A stretch of 64,000 nt of DNA from the NCBI RefSeq assembly GCF_024172125.1, contig NZ_JAMZEA010000010.1, forward strand, positions 124,001 to 188,000, written 5' to 3'. Shown piece by piece: positions 45,122 through 53,998 of this stretch. Each line of letters begins with the position of its first letter. Within the stretch, counting starts at the first letter, position 1. This stretch comes from Actinomadura rupiterrae. GTDB taxonomy: Bacteria; Actinomycetota; Actinomycetes; Streptosporangiales; Streptosporangiaceae. A program made the position numbers and the translations under genes. Under the pieces are notes generated by a model, which saw only the letters and a list, made by a program, of their open reading frames with translations, did no database searches and was not told the DNA's origin.

Positions 45122-47050
45122 ATGGGAATGCCCGGGATGCCGGGGAGCGGCTGGCAGGTGATGGCCTCGTTCCGCCGGGACAGCTCGGTCACCCAGAAGA
45201 AGCTGGCCAAGGGCACCGTCAAGCGGATCGCCGGGTACGCCCGGCCCTACGTCCGCGACCTGGTGCTGTTCCTGGCGCTCAACGCGCTCGGCGCGGTGAT
45301 CGTGGTGGCCAACCCGCTGCTGCTGAAGGGCATCATCGACCGCGGCATCATCCCGCACAAGCAGGGCGTGGTGGTCGCGCTCGCGGCGACGGTGGCCGGC
45401 CTGGCGCTGCTGGAGGCGGTGCTCGGGCTGGCGCAGCGCTGGTACTCCGCGCGCATCGGCGAGGGCCTGATCTACGACCTGCGGACGCAGGTGTTCGCGC
45501 ACGTCCAGCGGCAGCCGGTCGCGTTCTTCATGCGCGCCCAGACCGGCTCGCTGATCAGCCGCCTGAACAGCGACGTGATCGGCGCGCAGCGGGCGCTGAC
45601 CACCACGCTGTCCTCGGTGGTGTCCAACGTGATCAGCCTGGTCCTGGTGCTGATCACGATGCTGGTGCTGTCCTGGCAGGTCACCCTGATCGCGCTGCTG
45701 CTGCTCCCGATCTTCGTGCTGCCCGCCAAGTGGGTCGGCAAGCGGCTGCAGGCGGTCAGCCGCGAGCAGATGCAGCTGGACGCCGAGATGAGCTCGCTGA
45801 TGACCGAGCGGTTCAACGTCGCCGGGGCGCAGCTGGCCAAGCTGTACGGCCGTCCGGGCGAGGAGGCCGACAACTTCGCCGGACGGGCCTCCCGCGTCCG
45901 CGACATCGGCGTGGTCTCGGCCATGTACGGACGGGTCTTCTTCACCGCGCTGACGCTGGTCGCGGCGCTCGCGACCGCGATGGTCTACGGCGTCGGCGGC
46001 TACCTGGTGGTCGACGACCAGTTCCAGCTCGGCACGCTGGTCGCCCTGGCGACCCTGCTGACCCGCATGTACGGGCCGCTGACCGCGCTGTCCAACGTGC
46101 ACGTGGACGTGATGACCGCCCTGGTCAGCTTCGACCGGGTGTTCGAGGTGCTGGACCTCAAGCCGCTCATCGACGACAAGCCGGGCGCCGACCGGCTCCG
46201 CGTGGACGAGGACGAGGCGCCCGCGGTCCACTTCGACCACGTCTCGTTCAGCTACCCGTCCGCCGAGGAGGTGTCGCTGGCGTCGCTGGAGTCGATCGCC
46301 CGCACCGACACCGCGCCCGGCCGGGACGTGCTGTTCGACGTGGACTTCACCGCCGCGCCCGGGCAGCTGGTCGCGCTGGTCGGGCCGTCCGGGGCGGGCA
46401 AGTCCACGATCACGCACCTGGTGTCGCGGCTGTACGACGTGTCCGGCGGCGCGGTGCGGATCGGCGGGCAGGACGTCCGGGACGTCACGCTCGACTCGCT
46501 CCGCGGCCAGGTCGGGGTCGTCAGCCAGGACGCGCACCTGTTCCACGACTCCATCCGCGAGAACATGCGGTACGCCGACCCGGACGCCACCGACGAGCAG
46601 ATCATGGCGGCGCTGGAGGCCGCGCAGGTCGGCGGGCTGGTCGCGGACATGCCGGACGGCCTGGACACCGTCGTCGGCGACCGCGGCTACCGGCTGTCGG
46701 GCGGCGAGAAGCAGCGGCTGGCGATCGCCCGGCTGCTGCTCAAGGCGCCGTCGGTGGTCGTCCTGGACGAGGCGACCGCGCACCTGGACTCCGAGTCCGA
46801 GGCGGCCGTCCAGCGGGCGCTGTCGACCGCGCTGGCGGGCCGCACGTCCCTGGTGATCGCGCACCGGCTGTCCACGATCCGCGAGGCCGACCAGATCCTG
46901 GTGGTGGACGCGGGCCGGGTCGTCGAGCGCGGCCGGCACGAGGAGCTGCTGGCCGGAGGCGGCCTCTACGCCGAGCTGTACCGCACCCAGTTCGCCCGCC
47001 AGGAGGGCGGGGAGCGGCCGGACGCGGCGCCGGTGCTCGCCGCCGACTGA
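45122..47050 (+). CDS. ABC exporter, fused membrane and ATPase domains
   Basis: 642-residue half-transporter of the MsbA/LmrA-like type B exporter class. Six helices (about 40-340) with the exporter loop TGSLISRLNSDV. The ATPase domain has Walker A GPSGAGKST (about 420), signature LSGGEKQRLAIA, Walker B VVVLDEATAHLD and H-loop AHRLST. An insertion between the first beta strands (SYPSAEEVSLASLESIARTD) is larger than usual. ATG 45122 follows GGAGGGG. It is monocistronic, followed by a terminator; lipid, peptide or drug export is possible. Confidence 0.9.
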   Translation: MGMPGMPGSGWQVMASFRRDSSVTQKKLAKGTVKRIAGYARPYVRDLVLFLALNALGAVIVVANPLLLKGIIDRGIIPHKQGVVVALAATVAGLALLEAVLGLAQRWYSARIGEGLIYDLRTQVFAHVQRQPVAFFMRAQTGSLISRLNSDVIGAQRALTTTLSSVVSNVISLVLVLITMLVLSWQVTLIALLLLPIFVLPAKWVGKRLQAVSREQMQLDAEMSSLMTERFNVAGAQLAKLYGRPGEEADNFAGRASRVRDIGVVSAMYGRVFFTALTLVAALATAMVYGVGGYLVVDDQFQLGTLVALATLLTRMYGPLTALSNVHVDVMTALVSFDRVFEVLDLKPLIDDKPGADRLRVDEDEAPAVHFDHVSFSYPSAEEVSLASLESIARTDTAPGRDVLFDVDFTAAPGQLVALVGPSGAGKSTITHLVSRLYDVSGGAVRIGGQDVRDVTLDSLRGQVGVVSQDAHLFHDSIRENMRYADPDATDEQIMAALEAAQVGGLVADMPDGLDTVVGDRGYRLSGGEKQRLAIARLLLKAPSVVVLDEATAHLDSESEAAVQRALSTALAGRTSLVIAHRLSTIREADQILVVDAGRVVERGRHEELLAGGGLYAELYRTQFARQEGGERPDAAPVLAAD

Positions 47051-47058
47051 CGCGGCCG

Positions 47059-47096
47059 CCGGCCCCCGGACCTGCGGTGCGGCGCCCGGGGGCCGG
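47059..47096 (+). terminator. Hairpin terminator after the ABC exporter
   Basis: Perfect 11-bp stem (47059-47069 with 47086-47096, 16-base loop) eight bases past the stop codon. Confidence 0.65.
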
Positions 47097-47270
47097 TGTC
47101 CGGGCGTGATCCTCGCCACGATCGCATGCCCCGGATTTCCGGGTATGTCGGACGTCTGCGATGCCGATGCGGTTTCCTGGTCTTCCTTCCGGTGCGCCGG
47201 AACGGCAACCCGGCGGCCACCTCCGCGCATCACAGTGGGAGTCGGCACCCGCGAGGTCCAGGAGATGATC

Positions 47271-47426
47271 ATGCGCGTGGAGATCCGCCCCGACCGGCTC
47301 GTCCGCAGCGGCACCGGCCGGTACACCGTGCTGCTGGTGGGGCTCGGCGCGGCCGGCGTCGCGATCGGCTGGCTCGGCCCCGACCTGCGCCGCGAAGCCC
47401 GCCGCGTCCCCGCCCTGGCCCGCTAG
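47271..47426 (+). CDS. Small single-helix protein (DUF6893-like)
   Basis: 51 residues from ATG 47271 with AGGAG six bases upstream; ATG 47265 is two codons earlier. One membrane helix GRYTVLLVGLGAAGVAIGWLG is flanked by a basic N-terminus and a C-terminal PDLRREARRV, the layout of the small actinobacterial DUF6893 family as I remember it. Function unknown. Convergent with the sulfotransferase. Confidence 0.6.
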   Translation: MRVEIRPDRLVRSGTGRYTVLLVGLGAAGVAIGWLGPDLRREARRVPALAR

Positions 47427-47508
47427 ACCCCCCGTCAACCCCCCGTCCCCCGGTCCCCGCCGAACCCGGGGACCGGTGGCGCGGACGGCGTCAGGCGCGC
47501 GGGGCGGA

Positions 47509-48483
47509 TCAGGTGGTGAGGCGGTAGCCGAGGCGGGTGAGCTCGTTGCCCGCGATGCGCTCGACCTGCGCGAGCTGGCGCGGGTTGAGGCGGTCGCGCC
47601 AGATGCCGACCCGCCGCTCGGGCGCGCCCGGGTCGGCGGCCTCGCCCGGCCGGACGAGCCCGGCCAGCACGCCCGGCGACAGGGGCATCCCCAGGTAGTC
47701 CGAGACGTCGCGGCCGACCTGCGCGGGATGGGCCGCCAGATCCTCGAACCGGACGGTGAGCAGCTGGTCCTCGGGCGTCTGGGCGCGCAGCCGCGCCGAC
47801 AGCCGCACCGAGCCGCGCCAGCGCAGCGCGCACTTGACCGCGGCGGCCGCGGCGGGCCAGCGGCGCCGCTCGCTCTCGTCCTCGACGCCGAGGAACGGGT
47901 TGGGGAACACCGCGTCCAGGTTCGACAGGCCCGGCCGGAACCAGCCCAGGCAGCCCTCGTCGGCGAGCATGTCGGCGACCACGTCCCGGCCGTCCCTGAT
48001 CACCTGGACGAGCTGGGCGTCGGGGAAGGCGTCCAGCAGCACGTCGGCGCTGTAGAGCAGGTCGGGCGTGGCGTCGGCGAACCGCTCCACGCCGCGCGGC
48101 TCGACGCACGGCTGCTCGGCCGGACGGCCCGGACCGGCGGCCCGGCCCGTGGTGGCGGGCGGCGCGGGCGGCAGGCCCGCCAGCGTGCGGCACTCGCCGG
48201 GGCAGGCCAGGCAGCCGCCGGGGGTGATCTGCCAGCTCTCGGCGTAGGCGTCGCGCAGCACCCGGGCCGCCCCGACCCCGCTGCCGGTCGCGATCGAGGG
48301 CCGCCGCGCGTAGGCGTAGACGAGGCGCAGCACGCTGGGACGGCCCGCCGTCAGGTGGAACCCGGCGGACCGCTTGACGGCGCGGGCGAGCACGTCCGCG
48401 CCGGAATGGGGGGATCCCAGCAGGAAGACGGGACGGCGGACCTTGGTCCCGTTGATCACCAGGATGTGCGGCGTCGACCTCAT
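47509..48483 (-). CDS. Sulfotransferase-family protein with Cys cluster
   Basis: 324 residues. RPVFLLGSPHSGADVLARAVKRS (about residue 17) corresponds to the 5'-phosphosulfate loop, and VQVIRDGRDVVADML to the 3'-phosphate motif of PAPS-dependent sulfotransferases. A central insert contains GGCLACPGECRTL (about 103-113), a C-X2-C-X3-C cluster, plus another Cys in QPCVEP, not part of the usual family. Acceptor unknown. ATG 48483 is preceded by GGGGGTACGT. Divergent from the sirtuin gene. Confidence 0.75.
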   Translation of the reverse strand: MRSTPHILVINGTKVRRPVFLLGSPHSGADVLARAVKRSAGFHLTAGRPSVLRLVYAYARRPSIATGSGVGAARVLRDAYAESWQITPGGCLACPGECRTLAGLPPAPPATTGRAAGPGRPAEQPCVEPRGVERFADATPDLLYSADVLLDAFPDAQLVQVIRDGRDVVADMLADEGCLGWFRPGLSNLDAVFPNPFLGVEDESERRRWPAAAAAVKCALRWRGSVRLSARLRAQTPEDQLLTVRFEDLAAHPAQVGRDVSDYLGMPLSPGVLAGLVRPGEAADPGAPERRVGIWRDRLNPRQLAQVERIAGNELTRLGYRLTT

Positions 48484-48644
48484 ACGTACCCCCAGTTTGC
48501 CATCCGGAGGCTGTGACCCGGCCCGCCACGCCCGACCCGTCCGGCGCGTTTCTCCCGGTGGTCCGGCCGGAGCGGGTTCCCGCCGCCCGGGACGGGCCGG
48601 GCGCAACGGTCGGAACCGGGGCGCTCCGGCCCTAGGCTGGAGGC

Positions 48645-49490
48645 ATGGCAGCAGCACCCTCCGAGCCCCGGCCGGGCGACGCGGCGCGCGCCGCGGCGCT
48701 GGTGTCCGCGGCCCGGCGGATCACCGTGCTCACCGGCGCCGGGATCAGCACCGACAGCGGCATCCCGGATTTCCGGGGCCCGCAGGGCGTCTGGACGAAG
48801 GATCCGGCCGCCGCGGCGATGTCCACGATCGGCGCCTACATCTCCGACCCCGAGGTGCGGCGGCGCGCCTGGCGCAACCGGCTGGCCCACCCCGCGTGGG
48901 GCGCCGGCCCCAACCCCGGGCACGCCGCGCTCGTCGGGCTGGAGCGGGCCGGGCGGCTGCACGGCCTGGTCACCCAGAACATCGACGGCCTGCACCAGGC
49001 CGCCGGGTCCGCTCCGGCGCTGGTCCTGGAGATCCACGGCACCATGCGGGAGGCCGAGTGCCTGGCCTGCGGGCTGCGCACGCCCATGCCCGAGGTGCTC
49101 GCCCGGGTCGAGGCCGGCGAGGAGGACCCGCTGTGCCCCGAGTGCGGCGGCATCCAGAAGTCCGCGACGATCTCCTTCGGCCAGGCGCTCCGCCAGGACG
49201 TCCTGGACGCCTCCGTCGCCGCCGCCCGCTCCTGCGACCTGCTGCTGGCCGTGGGCACCTCCCTGACCGTCCATCCGGCCGCCGGGCTGTGCGACGAGGC
49301 GGTCGAGCACGGCGCCTGGCTCGTGATCATGAACGCCGAGCCCACCCCGTACGACCCGATGGCGGACGCGATCGTCCGCGACCCCATCGGCGAGGCCCTG
49401 CCGCGCCTGGTGGCCGCCGCCACCGACGGCTCGCCGGAGGCGTCCGGCGGCCCGTCCGGGGACGGCGTGCCGGGCGGCCCGCCCGGCTGA
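48645..49490 (+). CDS. Sir2-family NAD-dependent protein deacylase
   Basis: 281 residues. NAD-binding GAGISTDSGIPDFRGPQGVWT (about 29-49), TQNIDGLH with the catalytic His in EIHGT, and a zinc site formed by ECLACG and LCPECGG. GTSLTVHPAAGL closes the Rossmann part. Removes acyl groups from lysines, for example on acetyl-CoA synthetase. The C-terminal ~20 residues are low-complexity Gly/Ser/Pro. TAGGCT lies six bases before the ATG, a leaderless arrangement. Confidence 0.92.
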   Translation: MAAAPSEPRPGDAARAAALVSAARRITVLTGAGISTDSGIPDFRGPQGVWTKDPAAAAMSTIGAYISDPEVRRRAWRNRLAHPAWGAGPNPGHAALVGLERAGRLHGLVTQNIDGLHQAAGSAPALVLEIHGTMREAECLACGLRTPMPEVLARVEAGEEDPLCPECGGIQKSATISFGQALRQDVLDASVAAARSCDLLLAVGTSLTVHPAAGLCDEAVEHGAWLVIMNAEPTPYDPMADAIVRDPIGEALPRLVAAATDGSPEASGGPSGDGVPGGPPG

Positions 49491-49604
49491 GCGGGCGGCG
49501 CGGGGCCCGGACGTGAACCGTTGGCACGTCGTGACCACGCGCCCCTTCCATCAGAGGACATCTGCTGACAAGCTCTAGGGATCGCGGTGCGAGGAGGGAA
49601 CGGG

Positions 49605-50621
49605 TTGAGCAGCGGGGGCGCTCACGAGACGGAGCGGGACGGCTCTGACGGCCGGACCGGCTCCCGGCCCCGCGGGCACGTCAGGCTCCGTCCGGGCGAC
49701 CGGGTGGCGGTCATCGCCCCCAGCGGCCCGGTGGATCCGGACCGCCTCGCGGCCGGGTGCGAGGTGCTGCGCGGCCTCGGCCTCGACGTCGCGCTCGGCA
49801 AGCACGTCCGCGACCGGGTCAACCTGAACGAGGACCGCGCCGTCCGGGACGGCTGGTACCGGCTCGCCGGCACCGACGCCGACCGCGCGGCCGACCTGAC
49901 CGACGCCTGGTGCGACCCGTCCGTCCGGGCGGTGCTGTGCGCGCGAGGCGGTTACGGCGCGACCCGCCTGCTGGACCACCTCGACTGGACGGCCCTGGCC
50001 GCCGCGACCGGACCCGAGCCCAAGATCCTGCACGGGTCCAGCGACATCACCGCGCTGCACGTCGCGTTCGGCGCGCGGCTCGGCATCACCACGTCCTTCG
50101 GGCCCATGTCCGCCTCCCAGATCGTCGCCGCGCCCGCCCCGCACGAGGACGGCGCCGAGGCGCTGGCGGGCCTGCGCGCCGCGCTGTTCGGAAGTGGAAC
50201 GATCGAAGTCCCCGGGACCTCGGTCGTTCGCGCCGGGCACGCCGAGGGCCCGCTGACCGGCGGCACGCTCTCGCTGCTGACCGCGCTGCTCGGCACCCCG
50301 CACGCGCCGCCCCCCGCCGCCGGGAAGATCGTCTTCCTGGAGGACGTCACCGAGGAGCCGTACCGGCTCGACCGCATGCTGACCCAGCTGTTGCAGTCCG
50401 GCTGGCTGGAGGGCGCGGCGGGGATCGCGCTCGGCTCCTTCCACGACTGCGGCGACCCCGACGAGGCCCTGGCCGTGCTGACGGCCCGCCTCGCCCCGCT
50501 GGGCGTGCCGGTGCTGGCGGGGCTGCCCGCCGGGCACGGCCCGCGCCAGCTCACCCTCGAACTCGGCGCGCCGGCCGTCCTGGACACCGGCGCCCGCCAC
50601 CTCCTCGGAGGTACCGGATGA
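49605..50621 (+). CDS. LD-carboxypeptidase (MccF/S66 family)
   Basis: 338 residues from TTG 49605, which has GAGGAGGG six bases upstream; a GTG at 49587 is in frame but lacks a site. Motifs: VIAPSGPVDPDRL near the start, ARGGYGATRLLDHLDW (catalytic Ser region is GSSDITALH), FLEDVTEEPYRLDRML with the Glu, and AGHG with the His, all of the S66 Ser-Glu-His triad. The family cleaves L,D-bonds in murein tetrapeptide or inactivates microcin-like nucleotide peptides. No signal peptide, so cytoplasmic recycling is likely. The stop overlaps the next start (ATGA). Confidence 0.88.
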   Translation: MSSGGAHETERDGSDGRTGSRPRGHVRLRPGDRVAVIAPSGPVDPDRLAAGCEVLRGLGLDVALGKHVRDRVNLNEDRAVRDGWYRLAGTDADRAADLTDAWCDPSVRAVLCARGGYGATRLLDHLDWTALAAATGPEPKILHGSSDITALHVAFGARLGITTSFGPMSASQIVAAPAPHEDGAEALAGLRAALFGSGTIEVPGTSVVRAGHAEGPLTGGTLSLLTALLGTPHAPPPAAGKIVFLEDVTEEPYRLDRMLTQLLQSGWLEGAAGIALGSFHDCGDPDEALAVLTARLAPLGVPVLAGLPAGHGPRQLTLELGAPAVLDTGARHLLGGTG

Positions 50622-51526
50622 CCGGACGGCACGCCCGGCCCGACCCCGCGGCCGACGGCACGCTCGACTCGCTGGTGGTGCTGGTCGCCGAGAGCCTCGG
50701 CTACGCCTGCCGCGCGGTGGCCGGCGACGTGATCCTGCTGGAGGGCCCGACCCGGCTGCACGTCGGGATGCGGGACCTGCGGCAGATCGCCCGCCTGGTG
50801 CCGCGCGACGACTGGCCCGCGCTGGTCTCGGACCACATCACCACCCTCACCACGGCGCTGGAGGAGCCGCTGGACCTGTCGGACTTCGACCTGGCCCAGC
50901 ACCTGCTGCGCACCCGGCTCTACCAGAGCGAGGCCGACATCGGCGGGCTCGCCGCCCGGCCGTTCGCGCCCGGCCTGATCGAGGCCGTGGTCGTGGACAC
51001 CCCGACCGCCGTGCGGACGGTGACCGCGCAGGAGGCGGCCGGCTGGCCGGTCTCCGGCGACGCGCTGTTCATGCTGGGCCGCGCCAACGTCCGCGCGGAC
51101 GGCCCGCTGCGGCTGGAGGAGCACGACCTCGGCCGCGTCCGGGTCGCGGTGCTGTCCGGCTGGACCGCCTACACCGCCACCCATCTGGCCTGGCTGGAGG
51201 AGTACCTCCACATCGGCTCGCACGGCGCGCTGGTGACCGTCCCGAACCGCGGGCTGGTGGTCGTCCACCCGCTGCTGTCGTCCGATCCGTCGCCCCGCAA
51301 CCGCTACCGGGCCGCCGCGTCCGCCGCGCACGAGCTGCACTCGCACGCCCGGCACGCCTACGAGGAGGGCCCCGGCTCGCTCAGCCCGCACGTGTACTGG
51401 TGGCGCGCGGGCGAGATGGTCCGCCTGGCCCTGCGCTACCAGGACGACACGGTCGTGCTGCCCGAGGAGTTCGCCGCCGTCGTCGTAGGCTCCGCCTCCC
51501 GCAGCGAACGCGCCGAACCCCTCTAA
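50618..51526 (+). CDS. Unknown protein coupled to LD-carboxypeptidase
   Basis: 302 residues, family not recognised with confidence. An N-terminal alpha/beta part (VLVAESLGYACRAVAGDVILLEGPTRLHVGMRDL) is followed by DDWPALVSDHITTL, GDALFMLGRANVRADGPLRLEE and SHGALVTVPNRGLVVVHPL; the pattern faintly recalls DUF1444-type proteins. No signal peptide or membrane helix, and several conserved-looking Trp/His but no catalytic motif. Translational coupling to the carboxypeptidase (ATGA) argues for a shared process such as peptidoglycan-peptide handling. Confidence 0.65.
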   Translation: MTGRHARPDPAADGTLDSLVVLVAESLGYACRAVAGDVILLEGPTRLHVGMRDLRQIARLVPRDDWPALVSDHITTLTTALEEPLDLSDFDLAQHLLRTRLYQSEADIGGLAARPFAPGLIEAVVVDTPTAVRTVTAQEAAGWPVSGDALFMLGRANVRADGPLRLEEHDLGRVRVAVLSGWTAYTATHLAWLEEYLHIGSHGALVTVPNRGLVVVHPLLSSDPSPRNRYRAAASAAHELHSHARHAYEEGPGSLSPHVYWWRAGEMVRLALRYQDDTVVLPEEFAAVVVGSASRSERAEPL

Positions 51527-51636
51527 GGACGCACCGAAGCGCCCGCCTGGACGCCTCTGCGTAAGTGGGGCCAAGGGCGGGTCAAATTCGGTGCGGGTGC
51601 GAGGACGCGGCGCGTCCGCGCGGTTACCGTCCGGCT

Positions 51637-53268
51637 GTGGTTTCCCCCATCGACCCCCGGCGCCGGACGTTCCTGAGCGCGGCGGGGCTGGCCCTGGCCG
51701 CGCCCGTCCTGGTCCGCACGCCCTGGGGCGGACGTGCCCCCGGCCATCCGTTCACGCTCGGCGTGGCGTCCGGTGACCCGCGCCCGGACGGCGTCGTGCT
51801 CTGGACGCGCCTCGCGCCCGAGCCGCTGAACGCCGATCCGGCGCGTCCCGGCGGGATGCCGCCGGAGGCGCGGCCGGTGGAGTGGCAGGTCGCCGAGGAT
51901 GCGCGGTTCGCCCGGGTCGTCCGGTCCGGGACTGCTGCCGCGACACCCGGCCTGGCGCACTCCGTGCACGTCGAGGTGGGCGGGCTGCGTCCGGGGCGGG
52001 AGTACTTCTACCGGTTCCGGGCGATGGGCGAGCTCAGCCCGGTCGGCCGCACCCGCACGGCGCCCTCGGCCACGCCGTCCCTCCTGGATCTCGCCGTGGT
52101 GTCGTGCCAGCAGTTCGAGCACGGCTACTACACGGTGTTCCGGCACCTCGCCCAGGACCCGCCGCACGCGATCGTCCACCTCGGCGACTACATCTACGAG
52201 ACCGGCGGCGAGCCGCGCGCCCGGCGGCACGCCACGCCCGACCCGGTCGACCTCGCGGGCTACCGGCTCCGGCACGCCCAGTACCGGACCGACCCCGACC
52301 TCCAGGCCGCGCACGCCGCCGCACCCTGGATCGTGACCTGGGACGACCACGAGGTCGTCAACAACTACTCCGGGGACGAGGCGCGCGGCATGACGCGCGA
52401 GGCGTTCGCCGCCCGGCGCGCCGGGGCCTACAAGGCGTACTACGAGCACATGCCGCTGCGGGCGTCCGCCGCGCCGTCCCGCGGGGGCATGCGGCTGTAC
52501 CGCAGGCTGGGCTTCGGCGGCCTCGCCGACCTGTTCGTGCTGGACACCCGCCAGTACCGGGTCGCCAACCCGCCGCCGACGGACCTGACCCCCGAGGCCA
52601 GGGCCGACACGCGTCCCGGTGGCGCCCGCCTCGACCCGCGCCGGTCGATGCTCGGGGACGGGCAGGAGCGCTGGCTCCTGGACGGCCTGTCCGGCGGGTC
52701 CGGGCGGTGGCGGCTGGTCGCGCAGCAGGTCGTCCTCGCGCAGCGGAACATGGCGACGCCGGGCGAGCCGGCGGAGTTCCGGCTGGACACCTGGGACGGC
52801 TTCCCGGTCGCCCGCGCCCGGCTGCTCCGCGCGGTCGCCGAGCGGAAGGTGCCGAACCTGGTGGTGTTCACCGGGGACGCGCACACCGCGATCGCCGCCG
52901 ACCTCAAGGCCGACTTCGACGACCCGGCGTCCCGCACGCTCGGCGCGGAGCTGGTCGCGACCTCGGTGACGTCCCGCGGCGACGGCGGCGACCTGCGCGA
53001 GGACGGGGACGAGCTGCTCGCGGTCAACCCGCACCTGCGGTTCTGGAACGACCTGCGCGGCCACGCCCGCGTGCGGGTCACCCCGGACGCCCTCGACGCC
53101 GAGTTCCGGGCCGTCCCCTACGTGAGCAGGCCGGGCGCGCCCTGGCACGTCCGCGCGGAGTTCCGCGTGACGGCCGGGCGGCCCGGCCTGGAGCAGCTGT
53201 CCGACACCCCGCTGCCGGGCGTCCGCAGCGTCGATCCCGTCACCGCCGACGACGACATCGAGGGCTGA
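51637..53268 (+). CDS. phoD: Tat-exported alkaline phosphatase D (PhoD)
   Basis: 543 residues from GTG 51637. The N-terminus has a Tat signal (RRRTFLSAAG), and the FTLGVASGDPRPDGVVLWTRLAP segment is the family start. Metal-binding segments: HLGDYIYE, TWDDHEVVNNYSGD and FTGDAHT. A phosphodiesterase/phosphomonoesterase using Ca2+/Fe3+ in the family, it would release phosphate from extracellular esters or teichoic acids. TACCGT sits six bases upstream of the start, suggesting a leaderless mRNA. No clear PHO box was seen. Convergent with the YczE gene, 11 bases apart. Confidence 0.9.
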   Translation: MVSPIDPRRRTFLSAAGLALAAPVLVRTPWGGRAPGHPFTLGVASGDPRPDGVVLWTRLAPEPLNADPARPGGMPPEARPVEWQVAEDARFARVVRSGTAAATPGLAHSVHVEVGGLRPGREYFYRFRAMGELSPVGRTRTAPSATPSLLDLAVVSCQQFEHGYYTVFRHLAQDPPHAIVHLGDYIYETGGEPRARRHATPDPVDLAGYRLRHAQYRTDPDLQAAHAAAPWIVTWDDHEVVNNYSGDEARGMTREAFAARRAGAYKAYYEHMPLRASAAPSRGGMRLYRRLGFGGLADLFVLDTRQYRVANPPPTDLTPEARADTRPGGARLDPRRSMLGDGQERWLLDGLSGGSGRWRLVAQQVVLAQRNMATPGEPAEFRLDTWDGFPVARARLLRAVAERKVPNLVVFTGDAHTAIAADLKADFDDPASRTLGAELVATSVTSRGDGGDLREDGDELLAVNPHLRFWNDLRGHARVRVTPDALDAEFRAVPYVSRPGAPWHVRAEFRVTAGRPGLEQLSDTPLPGVRSVDPVTADDDIEG

Positions 53269-53279
53269 CGGCGACGGTC

Positions 53280-53936
53280 TCAGACGGAGACGGGCTCGGG
53301 TGCGGCCTGGTCGGCGGCGGTGTGCTCGGTGGGCCGCTCGGGCTCGGGGAGCCTGATCCGCAGCGCTGGAACGGTCCAGTGGCAGAGCGGGCCGATCAGC
53401 ACCGCGTACAGGACGGTTCCCAGCCCGACCGTGCCGCCGAGCAGCCACCCCACCAGCAGGACGGTCAGCTCGACCCCGGTGCGGGCCACCCGGATCGGCA
53501 CGCCCCGCGCCGCCATCCCGGTCATCAGGCCGTCGCGCGGTCCCGGGCCGTGGCCCGCGCCGATGTAGAGGCCGGTCGCGAACCCGCTGACCAGGATCGC
53601 GGCGAGCAGGTAGGTCCAGCGCAGGGCCAGGCCGTCCGGATGCGGGAGCAGCCAGAGGCCGAGGTCGGCGAACACCCCGACGAGCACGACGTTGCTGACC
53701 GTGCCGAGGCCCGGCTTCTGCCGCAGCGGGATCCAGCCGAGCATGACCACGGCCCCGGCGATGATGATCCAGGTCCCGAGGGACAGCCCGAACCGGCGGG
53801 CGAGGCCCTGGTGGAACACGTCCCAGGGGTCGTTGCCCAGGGCCGAGGAGACCTGGAGCGAGATCCCGAAGCCGTAGAGGGCCAGTCCGGTGTAGAGCTG
53901 GAGGAGTCGGCGAAACATCAGGGCCAGTCCGTTCAT
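53280..53936 (-). CDS. YczE/YitT-like membrane protein
   Basis: 218 residues from ATG 53936 (TTG 53945 also possible). Five or six helices with SSALGNDPWDVFHQGLARRFGLSLGTW and GAGHGPGPRDGLMTGM, the repeated G-PWD/PRDGL loop typical of YczE/YyaS/YitT proteins. Function unknown; in Bacillus-like systems YczE is encoded divergently from a MocR regulator, as here. TATAGT (minus strand, 53968-53973) is a strong -10, and the operator repeats flank it. Confidence 0.85.
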   Translation of the reverse strand: MNGLALMFRRLLQLYTGLALYGFGISLQVSSALGNDPWDVFHQGLARRFGLSLGTWIIIAGAVVMLGWIPLRQKPGLGTVSNVVLVGVFADLGLWLLPHPDGLALRWTYLLAAILVSGFATGLYIGAGHGPGPRDGLMTGMAARGVPIRVARTGVELTVLLVGWLLGGTVGLGTVLYAVLIGPLCHWTVPALRIRLPEPERPTEHTAADQAAPEPVSV

Positions 53937-53949
53937 GTCACGCAATGCT

Positions 53950-53985
53950 GGTCCAAGTGGCCTGGCAACTATAGGTCCAATGTGG
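53950..53985. promoter_or_regulatory. Direct-repeat operator in the YczE-MocR divergent promoter
   Basis: GGTCCAAGTGG (53950-53960) and GGTCCAATGTGG (53974-53985) are direct repeats 24 bases apart, with GTGGCC following each. They flank the overlapping -10 elements (TATAGT on minus, TATAGG on plus). MocR/YczR regulators bind direct repeats, so the neighbouring MocR protein is the likely ligand. Confidence 0.7.
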
Positions 53986-53998
53986 AAAAGTGGCCTTC

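Noticed and set aside
47106-47426. 106-codon version of the small membrane protein
   Set aside because: The extra N-terminal part has no ribosome site and unlikely composition; AGGAG fits the ATG at 47271.
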